Below, in pieces: positions 56,022 through 64,000 of a DNA stretch of 64,000 nucleotides. Below the pieces are notes generated by a model. That model was not told the origin of the DNA, made no database searches, and saw only the letters and a list, made by a program, of their open reading frames with translations. Origin of the DNA: Setomelanomma holmii (Eukaryota > Ascomycota > Dothideomycetes > Pleosporales > Phaeosphaeriaceae); assembly GCA_010015745.1 (NCBI GenBank), contig ML978242.1, positions 62,001-126,000 of the forward strand, written 5' to 3'. Position 1 is the stretch's first letter; the number at the start of each line of letters is the position of its first letter. The translations under genes were made by a program, and so were the position numbers.

Positions 56022-58696
56022 ATGCAAGAGCAGCCAGCACAGTCAGAGGAGCGATACGCAGATGGATTGGGGGAGTTTGCAAGCTTCTATGGGGGGCCTG
56101 CTTACAGCTATCTTGCACCCACGAAATTGGCGTCTTCCACGACACAAGAATTGTGCGCCGCTGCGCCTAGCGACCCGAATCAGGGGAGGCAAGCAGCAAA
56201 CACGAATTTGCAACACGCTATTTCGTACGATCTGGCTGCAAACCACCCCACGTTTAGGAAAGAAGCAGAAGGCCTCCAGACGGCATCACCACAGTCCAAT
56301 CACAGTTTACCTACGACATATCACGCAAGCAGGCAGGGGTACTCAAAAGAAGCCGAAGGTCTCCAGTTTTGGGTCAGAGCTCTCATACCAACTACAACCT
56401 GTACAGTCAGGACACAATAATCCAAACTCAATATAACAACGCCGATATGGGCTACACAACACGATCACCAGTTCCAGCACCGCTCAAGTATGGCCAGAAG
56501 CAGCCAGCAGCAGACTTCTACTTCCAACAATTTCCTCAGCCCCCCACATCACCAACCGCAGAAGACCATATACATCCAGCTTTGAGAAAGCCATTACCAC
56601 AGACGCCTCGGTTACCTACGGTACCACAGCCACTAAAATTTCAGCGAGCCAATACCTTGCATCCGACTCCGCCCCAGTCAATGGTAGGAAGGCCGACTGA
56701 CGATGTGATGCACGAACGAATGCGAGCTATGAACATGGGCGATCCTTTACCGACGCTAGGAAAGTATGCTTCAGAAGCTCACCGGTACCCGCCAGAACTC
56801 GCACGTATGAACAGCCTCAATAGCAACCGCAGCTCCTCTGTACCGGGCAGTCCATTCGACCAGCATCATCGAATCTCGGTGGCACAATCCAATATCAGAA
56901 ACATGATGGAGATCGGGCCGCCTGAGATGACCCCAACGGAAGCACATGCCGAAGTCCTACGATTGCTGGACAAGGCGGATGAGGGATCAAGCAGGAAGTC
57001 TTCGGGCGGAGGATCGAAGAAAGGCTTTTCACTCAAGCGCTTGAACACCACCAAGGCGACCAATAGCACTTCACATTCACAGGAGGCGCTCACTAACGTG
57101 CTCGAAAATGTGGCAGAGGAGGGCAGTTTGCCCATGGTCAAAGCTGTCATCAGTCTAGGGGCTAATCCATCTTATCGCTCGAATGGAAAGCTCAAGAAAG
57201 TGAAGCACGAAGCACTGGCTAAAGCCACAGCAAGTGGGCATGCCAAAGTCGTGGACTTCTTGCTTCACAAAGGGGCTACGTATGGCGAGGCTCAGAAGAA
57301 AAGCGCTACTACTCCTATCGACCGTGTGCTTCTTACAGCCGTGTACAAGAGACATGCGGAGCTTGCTGTCGCGCTGATCTCTGGCCATAGCGATAATCCC
57401 ATGACCGAACAGTGGCCTAGAGAGATGGACGACGCTCAACATTATTGGGCAGAGAATGCAGTCCGACTATCGAAGACAACTGTGCTCGACGGCATATCGC
57501 ACTGGAAGAACGAAGAGCAAGGGCTCAGCGTATTGAGAGTGATAATGCAAAGCCCCAGATTCGACCCTACAGCGCCCGTCTCAGGCGTTTTCGACAACAA
57601 AAGTGAACTGCAAAGTGCCGAATTCAATCACAGACCATGGCAAACCACATACGAATACTCAGCACTCGCTTGCTTCACACGAGCCGGCTGGGCTGACGCA
57701 GTCGAAGAACTATCAAACCTCCAAGGCTCGCCAGGAGACTATGAAAAAGGAGACGAAGTCCTCCAGTACCAAGACAAAGTAACCCGACATATCTCGCCCG
57801 TCAATGCCCTAACAAAAGACACCTGGGACCAGAAACCCCAAGAAGCGCTACGCATCCTATGCCTCCTCATTGACCGCGGCTTCAATATTGCTTTCCCTCA
57901 ACGTACAGCCAACGACCTAGGCCCACGCACCGCACTTAGCCGCGCCCTCGCCGCAAATGCATCCCAGGGCGTCGAGCTCATTGCGCAAAGCAGGCCGGAA
58001 CTAATTAAAGAAGTTATTTCCTTCCGCCGCAACAAGAAGGAAACGAAAGCCCAGCCCCTCGCCGCCGCCCTCGCGCTCGAGAAACTAGACACCGCAAGAG
58101 TCCTATTAAGAGCAGGCGCGCATCCACGCGACCCGGCATTCGACATGAACGCGCTACAATTCGCCGCGCACCAAGGCGGCGAAACGGGGACCGCGATGCT
58201 AGCTGAAATGCTCCCTCTAGCACCCGAATTGACATATGCAGCGCTGGACATTGCGATTCGACGTGTCAACGCAGATTGTGTAAGGGTGCTGCTTGACGCC
58301 ATATCCGCGGCTGCGAGTCGGAATGAAATTGCTGCGTTACCTGCGATATGGGATATATTGCTCCCTCTTACACAAAGCACGGGTGAAGAATCGCTAGAGT
58401 CGAGGACAAGGTATCTCGAGCTTATCGCTATGGTGGATGAGTGGGATGCTGGGGCTGCGTTGCCGAGACCACAGTTACCTGCTATCCTTGCCGCGATCAA
58501 GCGGGACAATTTCGTGGGGATGGAGAAGATGTTGCAGCTAGGTGTCGTGGACGGGAGGAGCTTGGTGTTGAATTGTAAGGCGCAGCCGTTGGGAGAACAG
58601 GGTTTGTGGACGGTGTTAGAGTGTGTGGAGGGTACGAAGAGGAGTGCGGAGTGGTTGGGCTTGTTGAGAGGATGGGGAGCGCCACTGTTCACTTGA
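56022..58696 (+). CDS. Ankyrin-repeat-like protein
   Basis: Proposed exons 56022..56338 and 56407..58696, 868 aa, with a 68-bp intron (GTACTC...GTACAG). Without the intron the gene would start at ATG 56447 (750 aa). The N-terminal ~270 residues are disordered, rich in Pro/Gln/Ser, with a basic patch (SSRKSSGGGSKKGFSLKRL). The middle and C-terminal parts carry degenerate ankyrin units: EGSLPMVKAVISLGANPSYR, ATASGHAKVVDFLLHKGA, LEKLDTARVLLRAGAHPRDP, and MNALQFAAHQGGETGTAML. I see no kinase, NACHT or other catalytic domain. The core ORF is firm, but the first exon is a guess supported by matching composition and a usable splice pair. Confidence 0.75.
56259..56366 (+). repeat. 21-bp direct repeat at the predicted exon 1/intron 1 border
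   Basis: Copies at 56259-56279 and 56346-56366 agree at 19 of 21 positions and both encode KEAEGLQ in the first-exon frame. The second copy falls inside the predicted intron. Confidence 0.7.
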
Positions 58697-59283
58697 TCGG
58701 ATGATCTGTTATGCTATTCACATTGCCATCGCAAGAGGAATAATATCACGTGCATGAGAATGAGCACATGTGTACTTCTCGACCCGGTTCCTTTCATCGT
58801 TGAATTGTTGAGTCCGTCTTTTGCACAGCTGCAGAATACAGTGTACTGCACACGATCATAGAAAGTTATTCTAGCCTTTTAATCAGTAACCTGATAGTGA
58901 CAGCATCAGACAATAATGGTGCCATCTACCAGGACAACTTCGAGTTGCCAAGCGTACCTATGTATGGACAGGATTAATCCATCTATCGCACTATGCAAAC
59001 CTTATGATTTTGGAGCTCCTCGGATCGTATCATTATAAGGCTGGAGAGATGACTGGCTATACAGTGAAATGTTCAGCCTGTAGACCGAAACTTCCGAGCA
59101 TAGGCAGTCTTTGATTGAGACATTATATGAAGTTGGCAGTACGTAGCATCGTGGCTGCGTGTCAGTACTATCTAGGATCTTGTGCCTCCAGGACCTGCAA
59201 AAGTAAAGGCGCTCCGTTTCTGTCAAGGCATGTTGAAATAGCCTCTACTCATTCTCCACACCCCATTTGGGCTTTATACAGAC
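58697..59283. other. Intergenic, no gene seen
   Basis: 587 bp between the ankyrin gene stop and the next minus-strand ORF. Nothing supported. Confidence 0.4.
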
Positions 59284-59916
59284 TCAATATCCCAGATAGA
59301 GATTGTGTCGGTGAGAAGCAGGAACATGTCCATTCGTCCGATCAACCAGTCTCATACTGCCACTCGTCGTGGCCTCATGGAATTGACTCGGGCTTGTCGT
59401 CTTCACAGCCACCTCCAATCCCTTCCTTAAGCCTTGGAAGCCCTCCTTCCACTCCTTCAAGTTCTCCTGCACGATCTTATTGTCGACTTGCTTCTTGGTC
59501 ATGACCAACTGTATCACAACCTCCTGCAAACTAGGCAAATGGTTGGGTATCTCGTGGTGGATCAGGCGGACGAGGCGTTCTGGACCGTCCTTCTGAGTAG
59601 GTTGCGCTCCAGAATTGAGATCGGAGGGCGTGGTCTCTGTTGATGTGGGTCGAACAGATTCGGACGTTGTGGGTAGCATGGTTAAATGAAAGTCAAAGGG
59701 TTGAGTTGAAAGTGAGGGCTGCGGTGGAGGAGATAGCGCTCGATTGTTGTGGCAAGCTGTTGGCGAGGGTAGTGGTGAGCCAAATCGTTTTATAGAAGAG
59801 GAACTAGTGGGAGCATACGCCAAGGGCTTGAGAGGTGTGAGTGAAAGGCTGGGAAGGTTTTCGATTTGCGTGGTAATTTCGCGAAGAGCATAGTGGAGAT
59901 AGCCAGCCATGACCAT
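59284..59916 (-). CDS. Hypothetical protein, weak support
   Basis: Single open frame of 210 aa. I do not recognise it. The N-terminal half is Ser/Pro/Thr-rich. The C-terminal half has a more protein-like, helix-prone stretch (LVRLIHHEIPNHLPSL, then MTKKQVDNKIVQENLKEW and GFQGLRKGLEVAVKT), possibly coiled coil. An internal Met (MLPTTSESV) is an alternative start. It lies just downstream of, and on the same strand as, the 2EXR-like relic. Confidence 0.35.
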   Translation of the reverse strand: MVMAGYLHYALREITTQIENLPSLSLTPLKPLAYAPTSSSSIKRFGSPLPSPTACHNNRALSPPPQPSLSTQPFDFHLTMLPTTSESVRPTSTETTPSDLNSGAQPTQKDGPERLVRLIHHEIPNHLPSLQEVVIQLVMTKKQVDNKIVQENLKEWKEGFQGLRKGLEVAVKTTSPSQFHEATTSGSMRLVDRTNGHVPASHRHNLYLGY

Positions 59917-59953
59917 GTATACTCCTTATATACTATCTTTTGTCGTGACCTAC

Positions 59954-60694
59954 TCATCTATATGCTGCTGCACGATATATCAGGGAATCAGCATTGTATC
60001 GCTGCGAATATGAGTCGGTGTTCCAAGGTGACCATGTTTCGCCCTTCATCTTGCGGTATAAGTTTTGAATATCCACCTCAAGCTCGTCGTTCCGAGCAAT
60101 GATGCGGAACATGGCAATTGTCTTTGCCATGTCCGTCCCGCCCGAGTAACACATGGTTCGTAAAACCACACGTTATAAGTGCGGAAGTTGTGATAACATC
60201 TTATACGCTACTTCAGGGGGAGCAATACCTATATATCTCCATTCCGAGATGTGATGCTGATAGTCCACCTTGACCAACTCGATACTGTTCCTCTGCTCAG
60301 GGTCAAATCTGGAAAGCAGCCATGAGAAGCCCGGCGCTGAATCGGAGCCGAATGAGTTGATTTTGAACATCAAGTTTGCGCCAAGCTCTGAGCGGATCTG
60401 TCGACACACTGATAGAAGATGGAGAGCTACAAGGTTGGCGACGGGTTCGAGGGTTAAAGAGCGGCACCAGGACGGTCTGCCTCTGCAGACAGCCTTGCCG
60501 TGGATGATTGTAGCGTAGAATTCGTTGCCGCCAAGGGCGTAATTGTAGATGAGGTTTCGGATTTCGGGTTGTAATCGCAGAAAGGGAGATTCGTGCTGGT
60601 TCCTTTCGCTTCTGGCTTGTGGGGCTCCAGGGGATATTCGTCGTCTCAGGATGTGAGCCACGATTTTCCAAATTTCAGGTATCAACATGTTCAC
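59954..60694 (-). pseudogene. 2EXR-like fungal protein with an in-frame stop
   Basis: A 173-codon frame from ATG 60694 stops at TAA 60173-60175. The same frame then continues for 72 more codons (RVVLRTMCYSGGTDMAKTIAMF... to TGA 59954). The N-terminal FLRLQPEIRNLIYNYALGG is the typical opening of 2EXR/F-box-like proteins of filamentous ascomycetes, and LALHLLSVCRQIRSE-like text (LVALHLLSVCRQIRSE) is the usual second block. Continuation after QLPHL with RVVLRTM fits the same domain. So a single stop seems to have truncated a ~246-residue protein. A CAA-to-TAA change would explain it. A functional truncated form is possible. Confidence 0.5.
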
Positions 60695-62687
60695 AGGAAG
60701 TGAGCACGAAGGGCTGGCTGTGCTATTGCGAGATGTGGTTCGCTTCGATACCTAGTCGACCTTCTCTAGTTGATGTTCAAACAGCTGTGCGAACAGTGTT
60801 TGTGGCGAAACTCACTATCGCAAAGCTCCTGACTAGACTCTTTCCAAGGAAATAAGTCGTGGTAAGAGGAAGCAGTGAGAAAGAATGCTCATGCTTTTGC
60901 CTACAGAGTACTCGCCAGATCACCCGAAGTCGTGATTGGTCAGCTTTGGAAGTTGGAAAACCGATCCTGCCGCATCACTCAAACACGCAAACAAATACAC
61001 CCAACTCATTAAATCTTATCTTTCTAGCACTCAGACGTATCTGCAACAAGTCTGCTCTGTCACAATAGCTGCACTGATTAGCTAGGAGCACGTCAAACAT
61101 CTTTTTCTATCGGCTTTCTTCTTCGCTTCTCCAACCATACCAGTCAGTAAATGCCTTTCCCCGTCGATCTTCTCTTCGAGGCAACTTGTTCTTATCCTGG
61201 GTGCAATCGATTCCAAATTTGGCCATGCTGTACGACTACCAACTCGAAGAGTGGAAAGATGAACTTGGTGGAAATAAGCGCAGACCTTGTGACTACAAAC
61301 ACGCGAGTACGAGCCTTAAACCTACTGGCTGTCTCTTCTACGGCGCCGCTTTCCTCGCTAGAGATGACTTCCGATTTCATGCTAACACCGAAGACTGATC
61401 GGTCGACTTCCACAAACTTCAGCTCGATGGCAGCCACTCAAGAACGTCGTCGTGTGACCCATCTTCAGCCCTGCGCAGCAACGTCTATCCGTCTGTTGGA
61501 CGAAGAAATTGCAGCAGCATTGCCAACCCGTACTTCTCCTGTCCAAGAGCTTGCCTGCTGGACACCTCGAATCCTTCTGGCTAATCATCCGAGCTGTCTT
61601 TCGCCGGATCACTTACCAGAGATTAGCATCATTGTCGCGATTCGCACAAGACGTCCGTTCCACGCGCTATCTTCGGGCTCGAATGGTTGCGTGATGGTGT
61701 TGAACCTTGACTCGGTTGTGCGCCTATCATCCCAAGTGCCGGAGACTTAAATGACGTTCACCGAAGCACGGCAGCACCACGCTCCTGAATCGCAGCATGA
61801 TGAGCACGCACCAGCCAAACAAGCACCCCTGCCTAGAAATAGTTCGAAGAGATCCACCGGCCAATAGTGGCGATGCCGCACATGGAAGCGATGCGCAGGT
61901 CCCTATCCGAGCCGCTCTGTACCTGCATACGGCGACACAGTGACCCATGTTTTCGCCTAGTCGAGCTGCACAAGATTAGCCGTTGGCGCGCAAGGCGAGT
62001 TGCGTCTGATTGCTGATGACGGGCCTTTGATGAGGCGCGGAAGCGATCGGCGGTACGCTGATATGAGCATTGCGGGAGACTTACGCGCACTGGAAAATTG
62101 GCATCATTAGTCGATGAGCTGACAAGACGAGAACACAGCCATTCCACAGAATTGCGCCGGACTGATGATGTGCAATCGCAGTTGACTCGCGCAGCGACGG
62201 TGCCAGTGACATTTTGTGCAGTTTGTTTAACCCCTGATAACCAAAATTAACGTGCCACTCCCGCTAACGCAAGTAGGCACGCCTCATCCGAAACCGAGTG
62301 TCTACCCCAGAGTCTCATTTCCACAACACGACCGCATTGCGCGCAACGTAACCCCATATGGTCGCCTGCCCAACAGCCTTGCCCGTTTAATACTACAACG
62401 CCTATGCTAATCTCATGGACCCCTTTCCTATCGCCGGCCTGCCGGGGCATGAGCGCAGCAGTCACTGGACCATGGCCCGTGGATCAAAACCACTGAGGTC
62501 CCCAGCGCGGTAGCTGCTCTCTTTTCCTGCTACGCAAGGCTTTCAGTTACGCATCGACAGCCTCGTTGACAAGTCAACCTCTGGCCTTTGTGCCGTTACA
62601 CTCGTTTATCTATATACTTAATATCACCGCTTCACTCATTCAGCGGACTACCGGAAGCGCCAGCTTAATCAGTAAACAAACGACAAG
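60695..62687. other. Gene-poor stretch with doubtful ORFs
   Basis: 2 kb. A plus-strand frame 61151-61750 (199 codons) overlaps another plus frame (61186-61398, with MLYDYQLEEWKDELGG) and minus frames; composition gives no preference and no domain is recognised. The final ~300 bp before 62688 form the GH17 promoter, with a TATCTATATACTTAA word near 62608-62622. Confidence 0.35.
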
Positions 62688-64000
62688 ATGAAGGCATCAA
62701 TCATCGCATCGGTGGCGCTCGTTGGAGCAGCTGCGGCTTTCGAGCACAAGGCCCATGCTGCGCTCCACCTTCGTCGTGGAGACTACAAGAAGAACGACGT
62801 TTGCACGGTCTACACTACCGTCTACGTGACTGCCCGTATGTGATTTTGATAAACATGGGATGGAAACATAAAGAAGAGACAAAGCTGTTGGAAGGCTTAA
62901 CGAAGTCGCACGTCAACTAACTCATCTTCAGTGCCATCTATCGTTCCCAACAGCACCTATGTTGCACCCAAGTCCTCCACTCCTTGCCCCGAGGAGGCGA
63001 AGACCCCCATCTACACTCCACTCAAGCCTTCCTCGGTTTACGTGAAGCCTTCCCCGCCTCCGGCGCCGTCTTCGAGCAAGCCAGCTGAGGTCTACCCTCC
63101 TGCTCCGACTTCGAGCAAGCCAGCTGAGGTCTACCCTCCTGCTCCGTCTTCGAGCAAGCCAGCTGAGGCCTACCCTCCTGCTCCGTCTTCGAGCAAGCCA
63201 GCTGAGGCCTACCCTCCTGCTCCGTCTTCGAGCAAGCCAGTTGAGGTCTACCCTCCTGCTCCTCCCAAGTCGTCGTCCAAGGCTGTCCCAGTCTACACTC
63301 CGGCTCCAGTTCCCTCGAAGCCAGTCGAGACTCCCAAGCCCGCTCCCAGTAGCTCCAAGGCTGCCGACAAGCCCAAGCCATCCGGTGGCTACAGCTCCGG
63401 CGGCCGCATCGTGACCAACGGCAACAAGTGGTCGATCACCTACACTCCCTATGCTACCAGCGGCCAGTGCAAGACCCAGGATGAGATCAAGTCCGACATC
63501 AAGAAGATCTCCGAGATGGGCTTCACCACCATCCGTTCCTACAGCACCGACTGCGGCGTCTTCACCTACGTCGTTCCCGAGTGCCAGAAGTACGGCCTGA
63601 AGGTCATCTACGGCATCTTCCTCGAGGGCGGCAGCTCTGCTGGAAAGGGTCCTTTCTCTGACTACGCCAACGCCCAGCTCACCGACATCAAGAACAACGC
63701 GCCCAAGGATAGCGTTGCCATGGTCATTGTCGGCAACGAGTGCATCTTCAACGGCAACTGCGTGCCCAGCGAGCTCGCATCCTACATCGACTATGTCCGC
63801 AAGGAGCTCCAGGCCTGCGGCTTCCCGTCTGACATTGCCATCACCACCACCGAGCCCGTCGGCACCTGGGAGGAGAAGGGCGCGGCGCTCTGCGACCACA
63901 TCGACGTCTTCGCCGTCCAGGTCCACCCATACTTCACCTCCTCCGTGACCGCTGACCAGGCTGGTAACTTTGCTGCCCAGCAGCTCGAGCAGGCCGCTAA
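62688..64000 (+). CDS. Secreted GH17 glucan 1,3-beta-glucosidase/endoglucanase (3' partial)
   Basis: Exons 62688..62835 and 62932..beyond 64000; intron 96 bp (GTATGT...CTTCAG). Signal peptide MKASIIASVALVGAAAAFE, then a short region with a dibasic site (LHLRRGDYKK) and TVYTTVYVTA. Next is a Pro/Ser/Lys linker with five exact-length 13-residue repeats (PPAPSSSKPAEVY type, 63057-63251). The catalytic domain starts near KWSITYTPYATSGQCK. It includes MGFTTIRSYSTDC, YGIFLEG, and VIVGNECIFNGNC, whose NE supplies the acid/base Glu. The nucleophile Glu lies past the edge. Such wall-associated enzymes (EglC/BtgE/Scw-like) remodel beta-1,3-glucan. Codon use is strongly GC3-biased, suggesting high expression. 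Confidence 0.9.
63057..63251 (+). repeat. Coding minisatellite, five 39-bp units
   Basis: Units begin at 63057, 63096, 63135, 63174 and 63213, each 39 bp, nearly identical (differences such as CCGGCG/CCTGCT, GTC/GCC, GCT/GTT). They encode 13-residue Pro/Ser/Lys units of the linker. Confidence 0.9.

Noticed and set aside
57898..58692. 264-codon minus-strand ORF opposite the ankyrin-type gene
   Set aside because: Antisense of a well-supported coding region; Ser/Ala-rich product with no family character.
62928..63926. Long minus-strand ORF (332 codons) opposite the GH17 gene
   Set aside because: It mirrors the GC3-biased codon pattern and the repeats of the GH17 sense strand; low-complexity Gly/Asp/Leu product without domain. 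A shadow frame.
1..64000. CRISPR arrays, bacterial operons, phage modules
   Set aside because: Spliced eukaryotic genes throughout; no regularly spaced identical repeats with unique spacers. The two minisatellites are coding tandem repeats without spacers.

Overview
The window is nuclear DNA of a filamentous ascomycete (Pezizomycotina, probably Dothideomycetes). The evidence is: many short introns (mostly 46-70 bp) with GT..AG ends and CTRAY-type branch sites; two HET-domain proteins; a fungal Zn2Cys6 regulator; a DUF2235 hydrolase; a pogo/Fot1-type transposon with RIP-like nonsense changes; and plant-polysaccharide enzymes (PL3, GH105, GH17). The class-level guess is inference; no species marker is visible. 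Most genes are spliced, so I rebuilt exon joins by hand from reading frame, splice signals and family conservation. They are given in each entry.

Layout. 1-4.7 kb: C-terminal part of an MPH1/FANCM helicase, a convergent Ych1/Ibp1 rhodanese phosphatase, then a divergent ERO1 oxidase with a 5'-UTR intron. 4.7-7.2 kb: no gene. 7.2-12.6 kb: a possible small metabolic cluster (Zn2Cys6 factor, arylsulfotransferase-like protein, Fcy-type purine-cytosine permease) with paired inverted repeats in the shared promoter of the last two. 12.7-17.7 kb: a HET-domain gene divergent from a DUF2235 gene. 19-20.5 kb: a frameshifted PL3 pectate lyase and an intron-containing tRNA-Ala(UGC). 21.2-22.6 kb: STK16/Env7-type kinase. 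23-25.6 kb: a second HET gene which I propose continues through a 51-bp intron into what looks like a separate ORF. 26.8-31.8 kb: a repeat-tailed hypothetical protein, the CDP-alcohol phosphotransferase (CPT1/EPT1 type) and a multi-pass membrane protein. 31.9-33.1 kb: GH105. 33.4-35.2 kb: a TA-flanked 1,850-bp Fot1-like element. 36.2-37.9 kb: amino-acid permease. 40.8-41.8 kb: DUF6594-like membrane protein. 41.8-48.6 kb: gene-poor stretch. 48.7-55.3 kb: YTH1/CPSF30, GH18 chitinase, VPS53. 56-58.7 kb: ankyrin-type protein. 59-61.8 kb: poorly supported ORFs, one of them a 2EXR-like gene with an in-frame stop. 62.7 kb to the edge: a secreted GH17 glucanase with a repetitive linker, cut by the window end.

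Housekeeping genes (MPH1, ERO1, CPT1, YTH1, VPS53, the kinase) are interleaved with accessory ones (HET, DUF2235, CAZymes, transporters). I found no clearly new multi-gene system. The best leads are the HET gene extended by a cysteine-containing C-terminal region, the divergent HET/DUF2235 pair, and the interleaved inverted repeats between the arylsulfotransferase and permease genes.
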